Assembly (NCBI RefSeq): GCF_001855385.1
Contig: NZ_MKIE01000002.1
Span: forward strand, 62,001 to 126,000
DNA: 64,000 nucleotides
DNA from: Andreesenia angusta
GTDB lineage: Bacteria; Bacillota; Clostridia; Tissierellales; Gottschalkiaceae
Direction: 5' to 3'
A program made the position numbers and the translations under genes. Shown here one piece after another: positions 1-8,494 of this stretch. How positions within the stretch are numbered: position 1 is the first letter of the stretch; every line of letters starts with the position of its first letter. Below the pieces are notes generated by a model that saw only the letters and a program-made list of their open reading frames with translations, was not told where the DNA came from and did no database searches.

Positions 1-893
1 TAATCTGCGAAGGGAAGCTTATAGGTGTGAGGGACCCGAACGGGCTAAGACCGCTCTCTGTAGGAGTTATGGAAGGCGGGGAGTATGTGCTGTCATCGGA
101 GAGCTGCGCATTCGACCTTGTAGGGGCGAGATTCCTGAGGGATGTGTTACCAGGCGAGATGGTCATAATAGATGAAAACGGACTGGAGTCAGTCGTATAC
201 GACAAGAGAGATACAAAGTCCCTCTGCTCTTTTGAATTTGTCTACTTTGCAAGGCCTGACAGCGTCATAGACGGAAAGAGCGTCTATATGAGCAGGATAG
301 AAGCAGGGAGAATACTTGCAAAAGAGCATCCGGCAGTGGCGGACATAGTAATGGCTGTTCCAGACTCGGGCTCGGTCGCGGCGCTAGGGTACTCCCAGGA
401 GTCAGGCATACCCTATGCCCAGGGGCTTATAAAGAACAAATACCTTGGAAGGACCTTTATACAGCCGAATCAAAAGCTGAGAGAGCAAGCTGTAAAGCTC
501 AAGCTGAGCGTAGTGAAAGAAGTGGTGAAGGGCAGGAGCGTGGTGCTTGTAGACGACTCGATAGTGAGGGGGACTACGAGCGCCAGGATAGTGGCGATGC
601 TGAAAGACGCCGGAGCCAGAGAGATTCACTTCAGGGTGAGTTCTCCGCCGGTGACCCACTCTTGCTACTTCGGCATAGACACTCCAGACGAGAGACAGCT
701 AGTGGGAGCCGTACACAGCTTGGAGAGCGTGAAAGAGATTATAGGGGTAGATAGCCTTGGATATATAAGTCCAGGTGGGCTTATGGAGTCCATAGGTATG
801 GACAGAAGCGGCCTCTGCGGGGCATGCTTCTCTGGAAACTACCCTATGGAGGTTCCGAGCTCAGGGGGGGAATTCCTGTTTGAAAAAAACTAG
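1..893 (+). CDS. purF: Amidophosphoribosyltransferase PurF (5' end missing)
   Basis: Catalyses the first committed step of purine synthesis: PRPP plus glutamine to phosphoribosylamine. The gene enters from the left edge; the first whole codon is at 3, reading ICEGKLIGVRDPNGLRPL, so the N-terminal nucleophile Cys and much of the glutaminase domain lie outside. The PRPP-binding loop VLVDDSIVRGTTSAR is seen around 540-600, and the late Cys pair in SGLCGACF (about 810-830) resembles the [4Fe-4S] ligands of Bacillus-type PurF. The GTG at 27 is internal, not the start. Its 3' end abuts purM, the next gene of the same operon. Identity is certain; only the extent is limited. Confidence 0.97.
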   Translation, partial: ICEGKLIGVRDPNGLRPLSVGVMEGGEYVLSSESCAFDLVGARFLRDVLPGEMVIIDENGLESVVYDKRDTKSLCSFEFVYFARPDSVIDGKSVYMSRIEAGRILAKEHPAVADIVMAVPDSGSVAALGYSQESGIPYAQGLIKNKYLGRTFIQPNQKLREQAVKLKLSVVKEVVKGRSVVLVDDSIVRGTTSARIVAMLKDAGAREIHFRVSSPPVTHSCYFGIDTPDERQLVGAVHSLESVKEIIGVDSLGYISPGGLMESIGMDRSGLCGACFSGNYPMEVPSSGGEFLFEKN

Positions 894-909
894 AGAGAGG
901 GGTGGCTTT

Positions 910-1953
910 ATGGTAAAGGAAAAGCTTAGCTACAGAGATTCCGGCGTGGATATAGAAGAAGGTGCTAGAGCGGTCGAGATGATGAAATCTCATGTGAAGT
1001 CGACTTACAGCGAGGACGTGCTTTGCGACATAGGCGGGTTCGGAGGGCTTTTCAGCCTGAACCTCAAGGGGATAGAAAACCCTGTGCTTGTCTCTGGGAC
1101 AGACGGAGTCGGGACAAAGCTCAAGCTGGCCTTTATGGCGGAAAAGCACGACACGGTGGGCATAGACCTTGTGGGAATGTGTGTAAACGACATACTCTGC
1201 CAGGGCGCTAGGCCGCTTTTCTTTTTAGACTATCTGGCTACAGGCAAGCTTGAAGCTGGTAAGGTTTCGGAGATAGTTGGCGGAATAGCAGATGGATGCA
1301 ACCAGGCAGGCATGGCTCTTATAGGCGGAGAGACAGCGGAGATGCCAGGGTTCTATACTGAAGGGGAGTACGACTTGGCTGGGTTCGCCGTTGGAATAGT
1401 GGACAGAGACAAGATAGTTGACGGAAGGGATATAGTTGACGGAGACGTGCTGATAGGGCTGCCTTCAAGCGGGATACACAGCAACGGCTACTCTCTTGTG
1501 AGAGAGATATTTTTAAACAGAGGCAACTGCGACTTAAACGAATACAGTGAAAGTCTCGGCGGGACACTTGGGGAAGTGCTGCTTAGGCCTACTAGGATCT
1601 ACGTAAAACCTGTTTTAGATGTGCTGGATAAGTTTAAAGTCAAGGGGATGGTGCATGTTACAGGGGGAGGATTTTACGAAAACATCCCGAGAGTGCTGCC
1701 GGAAAACATGGGAGCAGAGATAACACTTGGAAGCTGGGATGTGCCTGAGATATTCGGTGAAGTGAAGAGAATGGGGAATATAAACGAAGACGAGATGTAC
1801 AGGACTTTCAACATGGGAATAGGCTATATACTGTTTGTGGAGCCTGGCATAAAGAAGGCCGTAATAGAAAGCCTTGAGGATATGGGGGAGTGTTCGTACG
1901 AGATAGGGAAAGTAAGAGCGGGAATAGACGGGGTGAAGTTATGTCAGGGCTAA
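910..1953 (+). CDS. purM: Phosphoribosylformylglycinamidine cyclo-ligase (AIR synthetase) PurM
   Basis: Closes the imidazole ring in purine synthesis (FGAM + ATP to AIR). 347 residues, the normal family length. Visible motifs: GTDGVGTKLKLA, GGETAEMPGFY, GLPSSGIHSNGYSLVR and VTGGGFYENIPRVLP, all typical of the PurM/ThiL ATP-binding fold. An upstream in-frame TTG at 880 would overlap purF, but the GAGAGGGGTGG ribosome site ends a few bases before the ATG at 910, so 910 is chosen. The 3' end overlaps purN by 13 bases, indicating translational coupling in purF-purM-purN-purD. Confidence 0.97.
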   Translation: MVKEKLSYRDSGVDIEEGARAVEMMKSHVKSTYSEDVLCDIGGFGGLFSLNLKGIENPVLVSGTDGVGTKLKLAFMAEKHDTVGIDLVGMCVNDILCQGARPLFFLDYLATGKLEAGKVSEIVGGIADGCNQAGMALIGGETAEMPGFYTEGEYDLAGFAVGIVDRDKIVDGRDIVDGDVLIGLPSSGIHSNGYSLVREIFLNRGNCDLNEYSESLGGTLGEVLLRPTRIYVKPVLDVLDKFKVKGMVHVTGGGFYENIPRVLPENMGAEITLGSWDVPEIFGEVKRMGNINEDEMYRTFNMGIGYILFVEPGIKKAVIESLEDMGECSYEIGKVRAGIDGVKLCQG

Positions 1954-2552
1954 GGATAGCTGTGATGGCCTCGGGAAACGGCAGCAATCTTCAGGCACTT
2001 ATAGATGCAGGGAAAAGCGGAAATCTAGGTGGTTGCGTAGAGCTCGTTATATCAGGCTCTATAGAATCACACGCACTCCTGAGGGCTGAGAAAAGCGACA
2101 TAGACTCACTCTATGTCAGAAGCATGGTAAGAGACGGAGGAACGGTACTAGAGGAGCTTAAAAAGAAAAAGATAGGACTTGTAGTGCTGGCGGGGTATAT
2201 GGACATCCTTGGGAGTGATTTTGTGGAGGCATACAGGGGCAGGATTATAAATATACATCCGTCCTTGATACCTAGTTTTTCGGGGATGGGATATTACGGA
2301 CAGAAAGTTCATAGCGCTGTGATTGAAAGGGGAGTCAAGCTGACGGGAGCTACAGTCCACTTTGTGGACGAAGGGGCAGATACAGGACCCATAATAATTC
2401 AAAAGCCTGTGACAGTTGAGGATAAAGACACCCCAGAGACTATAGGAAAAAAGGTGCTAGAAGTCGAACACGAGATAATAGTGGAGGCGGTGAGACTTTA
2501 CTGCAAAGGAAAACTGGACTTGTCAAAGGGAAGAGTGGAAATACTCAGCTGA
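1941..2552 (+). CDS. purN: Phosphoribosylglycinamide formyltransferase PurN
   Basis: Transfers the formyl group from 10-formyl-THF to GAR. 203 residues, standard length. The N-terminal MASGNGSNLQAL phosphate loop, the INIHPSLIPSF segment carrying catalytic Asn and His, and EGADTGPII with the catalytic Asp are visible. ATG at 1941 lies inside the end of purM; reading further upstream only adds purM antiframe sequence. Followed after 28 bases by purD. In most Firmicutes purH sits between purN and purD; here it does not. Confidence 0.96.
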   Translation: MSGLRIAVMASGNGSNLQALIDAGKSGNLGGCVELVISGSIESHALLRAEKSDIDSLYVRSMVRDGGTVLEELKKKKIGLVVLAGYMDILGSDFVEAYRGRIINIHPSLIPSFSGMGYYGQKVHSAVIERGVKLTGATVHFVDEGADTGPIIIQKPVTVEDKDTPETIGKKVLEVEHEIIVEAVRLYCKGKLDLSKGRVEILS

Positions 2553-2580
2553 TAGAAAGCGTAGAGAGGAAGTGGTTGAT

Positions 2581-3828
2581 TTGAAACTGCTAGTAGTGGG
2601 AAGTGGGGCGAGAGAGCATGCCTTGGTCTGGAAATTGTCTAGGAGCGCTCACGTGGAGAGCATATACTGCGCTCCGGGAAACCCAGGCATAGCCGAGATT
2701 GCGGAGACAGTGGACATAGAGGCTACTGACATAGATGGGCTTTTAAACTTTGCCAAGGCAAGAGAGATAGATCTTGTCGTTGTAGGGCCGGAGCAGCCCC
2801 TTGTGATGGGAATTTCAGACCGCTTTAAGTCAGAGGGGATAAAACTGTTCGGGCCGGACAAGAGATGCAGCAGGCTAGAGGGTAGCAAGACTTTTTCAAA
2901 AGCTTTTATGAAAAAATACGGAGTGCCTACTGCAAGATATGAGGAATACAATAACTTGGAAGAGGCCATATTTGGGCTTAAGAATTTCGACCTTCCCGTA
3001 GTGATAAAAGCTGACGGGCTGGCCGCTGGCAAAGGCGTAGTTGTAGCCGAGAACAGGCAGAAGGCCGCAGAAGCACTTAGAGATATGATGGAGAGCGGAA
3101 GGTTCGGGTATGCTGGCAAAAGCGTAGTAGTGGAGGAGTTTCTAGATGGGGTGGAAGCTTCTCTGCTCTGCTTTGTGGACGGCTCAACCATAGTGACTAT
3201 GGAAAGCGCCAGAGACTACAAAAAAGCTTTTGATGGAGACACTGGACCCAATACAGGCGGTATGGGAGCATGCTCTCCAAACTCTGCATACGAAGGAGAT
3301 GTTGCAAAGTCTGTGGAGGAAAAAGTGCTTAAGCCAATAGTCGAAGGACTTATTGCTGAAAATATGGACTACAGAGGAGTGCTCTTCATAGGGCTTATGA
3401 TATGCAAGGGCGGACCAAAGGTGCTTGAGTTCAACGTCAGGTTTGGAGACCCCGAAACCCAGGCTCTGATGCCTAGACTAGAAACAGATCTTGTAGAGGT
3501 ACTAGACGCAGTAGTCGAAGGCAAGTTAAAAGAGATAGATCTAGAGTGGTCGGAGAAATGCACAGCATGTATTGTGCTTTCATCAGATGGATACCCAGAG
3601 CTATACGAGACAGGCAAAGAGATAACGGGGCTTAAAGATGTCGAAGATACGCTTGTGTTTCAAGGCGGGACGAAGCTTGAAGACGGCAAGCTTCTGACCA
3701 ACGGAGGCCGCGTGCTGAGCGTTGTATCTTGCGGAGATACGATTGAAGATGCAAGAAGAAGCGCATACAAAGGTGCAGAGAAGATAAAATTCGAGGGGAA
3801 AAGACATAGAGGTGACATAGGACTATAG
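2581..3828 (+). CDS. purD: Phosphoribosylamine-glycine ligase PurD
   Basis: ATP-grasp enzyme joining glycine to phosphoribosylamine. 415 residues. The N-terminal LKLLVVGSGAREHALVWKL matches the family start, and ATP-grasp landmarks GLAAGKGVVVA, GPNTGGMGACSP and RFGDPETQALMPRL are present. TTG at 2581 is preferred over GTG at 2572 because AGAGAGGA (about 2563-2570) is correctly spaced only for 2581 and because the protein then begins at the conserved first strand. Last gene of the pur operon; a hairpin terminator follows. Confidence 0.96.
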   Translation: MKLLVVGSGAREHALVWKLSRSAHVESIYCAPGNPGIAEIAETVDIEATDIDGLLNFAKAREIDLVVVGPEQPLVMGISDRFKSEGIKLFGPDKRCSRLEGSKTFSKAFMKKYGVPTARYEEYNNLEEAIFGLKNFDLPVVIKADGLAAGKGVVVAENRQKAAEALRDMMESGRFGYAGKSVVVEEFLDGVEASLLCFVDGSTIVTMESARDYKKAFDGDTGPNTGGMGACSPNSAYEGDVAKSVEEKVLKPIVEGLIAENMDYRGVLFIGLMICKGGPKVLEFNVRFGDPETQALMPRLETDLVEVLDAVVEGKLKEIDLEWSEKCTACIVLSSDGYPELYETGKEITGLKDVEDTLVFQGGTKLEDGKLLTNGGRVLSVVSCGDTIEDARRSAYKGAEKIKFEGKRHRGDIGL

Positions 3829-3852
3829 ATACTATACAGTATACAAAAAACA

Positions 3853-3884
3853 GGCCGAGAGAGCTAATTCTCTCGGTTCTTTGA
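3853..3884 (+). terminator. Rho-independent terminator of the pur operon
   Basis: Perfect 8-bp stem CCGAGAGA (3855-3862) / TCTCTCGG (3869-3876) with loop GCTAAT, extendable by G-T pairs, then TTCTTT. The U tract is short, so termination may be partial, but the location directly after purD fits. Confidence 0.75.
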
Positions 3885-3888
3885 TTGG

Positions 3889-3929
3889 GAAAATGTTTTC
3901 ATAGGGAAGGCCCAATTAGAAAAGTTTTC
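3889..3929 (+). promoter_or_regulatory. Two GAAAA-TTTTC palindromes, candidate operator
   Basis: GAAAATGTTTTC at 3889-3900 and GAAAAGTTTTC at 3919-3929, centres about 30 bp apart (close to three helical turns), 90-130 bp upstream of the DUF5058-type gene. A near copy, GAAAGTTTTC, occurs at 6701-6710 upstream of the PucR-type regulator. The shared motif suggests a binding site for that regulator, which is inference. Confidence 0.4.
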
Positions 3930-4019
3930 ACATTGTACGGGGATAAGTGCAATGGTAATATTAAATTAATCAATAGATATATCTAGAAATTAACAAACAA
4001 TTTAGAGGAGGAAATAAAA

Positions 4020-4715
4020 ATGGATTACATGCAGATGGCAAACAGTATTCCCATGTGGATAGCGTCAGGACTGGCAGTGTTTTTGGTAGTGATTCAAGCA
4101 GCACTATTTGTAAAAAAGTCATACAACACAGGTAAAGAAATGGGGATTACAGAACATCAGATGAAGTCGGCAATGAGAAGCAGCTTTATAACTTCGATAG
4201 GGCCTTCGCTAGTCATACTGACAGGAGTTCTAGCCCTTCTAGTTACAGTTGGAGGCCCGATGGCCTGGATGAGACTTTCGTTTATAGGCTCTGTTATGTT
4301 CGAGCTTATGGCAGTTGGAGCAGGGACAGAGGCGGTTGGAGTTAAGCTTGGAGTTGATCCAGTTACAAATGTGGCGTTCGCAAGCGCAGTTTGGACTATG
4401 ATACTTGGATCTATAGGATGGATAGTTGTGGCAACTCTCGGAGCGGACAAGATGGACAAGCTTCAAAGCAAAGTGTCTAGTAAGGACCCAGGGATAATAA
4501 AGGCTATATCCATAGCTGCAATGCTTGGAGCTTTCGGATCTATGGTTTCGGGACACCTTATAGCGATGAACAGAAACACAGTGGCGGCACTGGCAGGTGG
4601 ACTTATAATGGCGGTTGTAACAATGTTCTCGGAAAAAGATGGATTCAAGTGGCTAAAGGAATGGGGATTTGCAGTAGCTCTCTTCGGAGGAATGCTTGTG
4701 GCGGCACTTGTTTAA
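4020..4715 (+). CDS. DUF5058-type integral membrane protein, subunit of a putative transporter
   Basis: 231 residues, mostly hydrophobic, with about six predicted membrane segments (for example around residues 12-30, 60-80, 88-110, 118-140, 160-180, 210-230). The opening MDYMQMANSIPMWIASGLAVF followed by a short basic KKSYNTGKE loop resembles the DUF5058 family as I recall it; function of that family is not established. A strong GAGGAGG ribosome site precedes the ATG. The next gene encodes a second membrane protein of almost the same size (232 residues), then comes an M20 hydrolase and a PucR-type regulator. I infer that the two membrane proteins form a permease delivering the hydrolase substrate. 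Confidence 0.7.
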   Translation: MDYMQMANSIPMWIASGLAVFLVVIQAALFVKKSYNTGKEMGITEHQMKSAMRSSFITSIGPSLVILTGVLALLVTVGGPMAWMRLSFIGSVMFELMAVGAGTEAVGVKLGVDPVTNVAFASAVWTMILGSIGWIVVATLGADKMDKLQSKVSSKDPGIIKAISIAAMLGAFGSMVSGHLIAMNRNTVAALAGGLIMAVVTMFSEKDGFKWLKEWGFAVALFGGMLVAALV

Positions 4716-4743
4716 TAGATTTAAAAATGAGGAGGAAAATAAA

Positions 4744-5442
4744 ATGAGCAACAGAGACGTATATAGCAAAGAATACCTGCCTTATATAATAAGATGGGGC
4801 AAGATACTGGGACTTTTGGCGATACTGCTTTCTTTTGGACCGGCGATAGTGCTTGCAGTTGGATATGGAGTGATGCCTCCAGTGAGCGCCATGGTGACAG
4901 GTTTTGTGACAATGGCCTCGGCAGTCGGCGTAATGTGGTTTATAGAGCCGGTTTCTTACTTCCCTATAATAGGTGTAGCTGGAACTTACATGGCTTTTAT
5001 ATCTGGAAACATATCCAACCTTAGAATTCCGGCTGCGGCGATAGCCCAGAAGACTGCCGGAGTAGAGCCAGGAACAGACGAGGGAAGTATAATATCCACT
5101 CTTGGAATGGGAGTGTCGGTGATAATAAACATAATCATACTTGCAGTGGGAGTTTTTGCAGGAGCTGCACTACTTGAGAATCTTCCAAAGGGAGCAGTTG
5201 ATGCTCTGAATTATCTTCTACCGTCACTTTTCGGGGCGATATTCGTGCAGTTTGCGCTTATGAAGAAAAAGATAGCGCCATTTGCACTGGCAATAGCACT
5301 AGCGCTCTCACTTGCGCTTAACGCAGGGGTGTTCAGCTTCCTGCCAGGAATACCTAGCTATATAGTTACTTTGGGATCTGTATTTGGAACTATAGCCATA
5401 GGTGTAAGTTTCTATAAAAAAGAGAAACAAATCAAGTCTTAA
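4744..5442 (+). CDS. Integral membrane protein, partner of the DUF5058-type protein
   Basis: 232 residues with about seven hydrophobic segments and a short polar N-terminus (MSNRDVYSKEYLPYIIRWGK). A central segment IEPVSYFPIIGVAGTYMAF followed by SGNISNLRIPAAAIAQ is rich in small and helix-breaking residues, as often found in substrate pathways, but I do not recognise a named family. ATG 4744 has GAGGAGG 8 bases upstream; an in-frame ATG at 4696 lies inside the previous gene without a ribosome site. The 28-base gap from its equal-sized partner suggests co-translation and a heteromeric complex (inference). Confidence 0.65.
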   Translation: MSNRDVYSKEYLPYIIRWGKILGLLAILLSFGPAIVLAVGYGVMPPVSAMVTGFVTMASAVGVMWFIEPVSYFPIIGVAGTYMAFISGNISNLRIPAAAIAQKTAGVEPGTDEGSIISTLGMGVSVIINIIILAVGVFAGAALLENLPKGAVDALNYLLPSLFGAIFVQFALMKKKIAPFALAIALALSLALNAGVFSFLPGIPSYIVTLGSVFGTIAIGVSFYKKEKQIKS

Positions 5443-5506
5443 ATCAGGCTGCCAAGAGGCCCTGTTTGACGGCTGATAAAAATGATAATCAAAAGGAGTG
5501 CTTGTA

Positions 5507-6673
5507 ATGTCTAATATGCTTGAAAAAGCGAAACAAATAGAGGAATATGTAATCAGCTTCAGAAGGGACCTTCACAGACACCCTGAGCTGAGCAACAAGG
5601 AATTCAGGACCCAAGAGAGAATAATGGAAGAGCTTGACAAGCTAGGAGTACCTTACGAAAAAGTGGGAACAACTTCGCTTATAGCCAATATAAAGGGTGG
5701 TAAGCCAGGCAAAACAGTAGCTCTGAGGGGAGATATGGATGCCCTCCCTATAATAGAAGAGACGGAGATAGACTTCAAGTCCGAAAACCAAGGGGTGATG
5801 CACGGATGCGGACACGATGCCCACGCTGCGATGCTTCTAGGGGCTGCCAAGCTTCTTTCAGAGATGAAGGACGAATTAGCTGGAGAAGTGAGACTGTTTT
5901 TCCAAGAGGGAGAGGAGAATTTCTCTGGAGCCAAGATGATAATAGAAGCAGGAGGAATGGAAGGCGTGGACGCTTGCTTTGGAATGCACCTTATGCCAGG
6001 GCTTGAGACAGGATATGTGGACATAACCCCAGGTTACAGGATGGCGGGCTGTGACAATATGTACGTCAGGTTTGAGGGCGTTTCAGGACATGGTTCGGCT
6101 CCACACCTTGCAAAGGATACAATCCATCCGGCGTCAACTTTCGTTACAGACCTTCAGGGGATAGTGGCGAAAAACGTAGATGCAAGACACCCTATAGTTA
6201 TTTCGGTAGGGAAGTTCGACGGAGGAACCAGGGCTAATGTAGTCGCTAAGTACACGCAGCTAGATATCTCTATGAGGTCATTCACTCCGGAGTCAAGGGA
6301 AGCGGCAATAGAGGGAATAAAGAGACATGCCAAGGCAATAGCTGAGGCCTATGAAATAAAGTCGGAAGTCATTCTAGAGGAAAGCGCAATAAGCCTTTAC
6401 AATGACGAAGAAATAGTGGAGATTGCAAGCCAGAGCGCTATTGAAGTGTTTGGCGAAGGCAAAAATATAGCCTTAGACAAGTTTATGGGTTCTGAGGACA
6501 TGGCCTACTACTTTGAGCATGCCAAAGGAGCGTATGCAATGCTTGGCTACAGAAACGAGTCAAAAGAGGCCATATACTATCCGCACCACGAGAAGTACAA
6601 GATAGACGAAGACGCGCTGAAGTATGGAACGGCACTTCATGTACAGTTTGCAATAGATTTTTTAAGTAGATAA
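5507..6673 (+). CDS. M20 family metallopeptidase / amidohydrolase
   Basis: 388 residues, typical of the M20D amidohydrolase group (N-acyl amino acid or indole-acetyl amino acid hydrolases). Metal and catalytic motifs: RHPELSNKEF near residue 25, RGDMDALPI near 75, HGCGHDAHAAML (about 99-110; Cys and His typical of the carboxypeptidase/aminoacylase branch) and EGEE near 136. A dimerisation insert lies in the middle. ATG 5507 has AAAAGGAG at a spacing of 8, better than GTG 5498. Directly follows the two membrane proteins, so it probably hydrolyses what they import. No signal peptide, so cytoplasmic. Exact substrate cannot be told. Confidence 0.88.
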   Translation: MSNMLEKAKQIEEYVISFRRDLHRHPELSNKEFRTQERIMEELDKLGVPYEKVGTTSLIANIKGGKPGKTVALRGDMDALPIIEETEIDFKSENQGVMHGCGHDAHAAMLLGAAKLLSEMKDELAGEVRLFFQEGEENFSGAKMIIEAGGMEGVDACFGMHLMPGLETGYVDITPGYRMAGCDNMYVRFEGVSGHGSAPHLAKDTIHPASTFVTDLQGIVAKNVDARHPIVISVGKFDGGTRANVVAKYTQLDISMRSFTPESREAAIEGIKRHAKAIAEAYEIKSEVILEESAISLYNDEEIVEIASQSAIEVFGEGKNIALDKFMGSEDMAYYFEHAKGAYAMLGYRNESKEAIYYPHHEKYKIDEDALKYGTALHVQFAIDFLSR

Positions 6674-6700
6674 AATTGTCCCCAATAGTTTGTTCAGAGA

Positions 6701-6710
6701 GAAAGTTTTC
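6701..6710 (+). promoter_or_regulatory. Third GAAA-TTTTC palindrome, upstream of pucR-type gene
   Basis: GAAAGTTTTC, one base short of the copy at 3919-3929. It lies 136 bases before the regulator ATG and just before a hairpin. Proposed member of the same operator set; too short for high certainty. Confidence 0.3.
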
Positions 6711-6713
6711 CCA

Positions 6714-6767
6714 GAGCAGGCCGCTTGCCGAAATATACAAGCCCTGCTTCACGGAAGACTTCTTTTT
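6714..6767 (+). terminator. Hairpin between the amidohydrolase and the PucR-type gene
   Basis: Stem AGCAGG-CC-GCTTG (6715-6727) pairs with CAAGC-CCTGCT (6738-6748), leaving a CC bulge and a ten-base loop. A T-run (6763-6767) follows 14 bases later. It probably ends the transporter/hydrolase transcript, although the distance to the T-run makes it an imperfect terminator. Confidence 0.5.
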
Positions 6768-6845
6768 GTTCGCAGACAGACATAGATAAAGAGCTTATCT
6801 TTATGATATTATATAGAAATAGACTAAATGTAGAGGTGACAGACG

Positions 6846-8471
6846 ATGGGGATAACAGTTCGGGAGATGCTTGAACTTGAATATTTTAAAGACTTCAAAG
6901 TAATAGCAGGGCATAGAGGTATAGACAGGCAGATACAAGGTGTGGCCGTGCTAGATGCACCTGACGGCTTCAAATGGACCAAAGGCAAGGAGCTTGTAAT
7001 ATCTTCAGGGTATATATTCAGTCAGCAGCCTGAGACACTTGAAAAGTACGCATTGGAAGGTCCGATAGACAGAATAGCAGGACTTGGAATAAAAGTTGAC
7101 AGGTACATGAAGGAAATTCCCAAAGTCGTAATAGAGGCTTTTGAGAAAAAAGGAACTCCGCTTATATGGATACCTAATGAACCAGCATGGATGGATGTAG
7201 TAAATCAGCTGAATGTACTTGTGATGAACAATAGTATAAAGAGGTTTAAAATAGGGGCTATAAACCCAATGAACTACTCTAACTTGACTTACGAGTCGAG
7301 GAAGATAGACAAGATACTTTCACATATAGAGGACGAGATGGGATTTCCGGCCATGGTCTACGACTTGACTTCAGACAAGCACTATTACAGCTCGTCTAGA
7401 TTCAACGAAATTTCAGAGGGCATAGAGACAAGCGAATTCTGGAGTCCAGGGCTTGAACACACTGTAGAGGTGCTCTGCGACAACTTGAACATAGTCAGGT
7501 ACAAAGTCAAGAGCGAGAGCTACAGTCAGCCTTACAGCTGGATAACAGTTCCAATAACAGTAGGGGATGAGAAAAAAGCCTACTTTGTAATAGTAGAGGC
7601 TGACGACACAATGGACTACTTTGACCAGTTTGTGCTCAGAATAGGTTTTCTGCTGCTACAGTCGCTCTACGAGCAGATGCTTGTAGCCCAGAGCATAAAG
7701 GACCTAGGAGTAGAGAAGTTTGTTTCGGATATAATCTCTAAGAACTTAGAAGGCGAGGAGCAGATATCCAAAAGAGCGGCGGAAGTAGGGTTAGATACCA
7801 GCAAAGAGAGCATTATAGTGGCGGTAAGGCAAAGAGGTGGCGATGTAAATCTCTCTAGCTACAGAGACGAAATTCAGTCTGTGGCAGTGAATACAATCAG
7901 AAAAATAGGGGGAAGAGCAGTGATTACGCTAGATGGCGTCTGTGTGCTCATATTCCCTCTAGATGAGAAGTCCACAGCGGAAAAGGGGCTAGAGCAGATA
8001 TTTAACGGCTTAGAGGAGTTCGAGTCGAGATTTAAAAAGAAAGAAGCAAGTGCCGACTTTGTATTCGGGGTTTCAGATATACCGGACAGGATCACGAATA
8101 TAAGAAGAAACTACGAGCGTGCAGTGCAGTCTGTCAAGATGGGATGCATAATATACCCAGACAGAAAGCGGATAAGCTACTCTGAGCTAGGGCTGTTTGC
8201 TTGGATGGACGTAAAAGAGGACGAGCTAGATATAATGCTCAAAAGCATAGACAGGCTTATAGAATCGGATACAGACGGAGAACTTCTAGACACGCTCAGA
8301 GTGTATTTAGAGTGCCAGATGAACTACAGCTTGACTTCCAAGAAGATATTTGTGCATATAAATACAGTCAGAAAGAGAGTGGCCAGAATAAGTGAGCTTA
8401 TAAGTTTCGACTTAGATGAGCCCACAAATAGGCTTAAGCTTGAAATGGTACTTAAGTTTTTACAGAGGTGA
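6846..8471 (+). CDS. PucR-family transcriptional regulator
   Basis: 541 residues. The N-terminal PucR domain (about 1-125) begins MGITVREMLELEYFKDFKV and contains a conserved LDAPDGFKWTKGKELVIS stretch; the middle is a GGDEF-like/diguanylate-fold region of CdaR/PucR proteins; the C-terminal HTH_30 domain (about 480-541) has MNYSLTSKKIFVHINTVRKR. PucR regulators control catabolic operons, originally purine catabolism in Bacillus, and usually sense a pathway metabolite. The neighbouring transporter-hydrolase genes are its likely targets. Preceded by a TATGATATTAT -10-like region and an AGATAA-N5-TTATCT palindrome (about 6785-6801). Confidence 0.88.
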   Translation: MGITVREMLELEYFKDFKVIAGHRGIDRQIQGVAVLDAPDGFKWTKGKELVISSGYIFSQQPETLEKYALEGPIDRIAGLGIKVDRYMKEIPKVVIEAFEKKGTPLIWIPNEPAWMDVVNQLNVLVMNNSIKRFKIGAINPMNYSNLTYESRKIDKILSHIEDEMGFPAMVYDLTSDKHYYSSSRFNEISEGIETSEFWSPGLEHTVEVLCDNLNIVRYKVKSESYSQPYSWITVPITVGDEKKAYFVIVEADDTMDYFDQFVLRIGFLLLQSLYEQMLVAQSIKDLGVEKFVSDIISKNLEGEEQISKRAAEVGLDTSKESIIVAVRQRGGDVNLSSYRDEIQSVAVNTIRKIGGRAVITLDGVCVLIFPLDEKSTAEKGLEQIFNGLEEFESRFKKKEASADFVFGVSDIPDRITNIRRNYERAVQSVKMGCIIYPDRKRISYSELGLFAWMDVKEDELDIMLKSIDRLIESDTDGELLDTLRVYLECQMNYSLTSKKIFVHINTVRKRVARISELISFDLDEPTNRLKLEMVLKFLQR

Positions 8472-8494
8472 TTTGTATGGAAGGAGACTTCGAG

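Noticed and set aside
27..893. GTG at 27 as the start of purF
   Set aside because: The frame is open to the window edge and the residues before it match internal PurF sequence.
2649..3191. 180-codon minus-strand frame in purD
   Set aside because: Ser/Pro/Leu-rich shadow of purD with no start signal.
3885..4019. Purine riboswitch before the membrane-protein operon
   Set aside because: The conserved three-way-junction core sequences are absent; the notable feature is a pair of palindromes instead.
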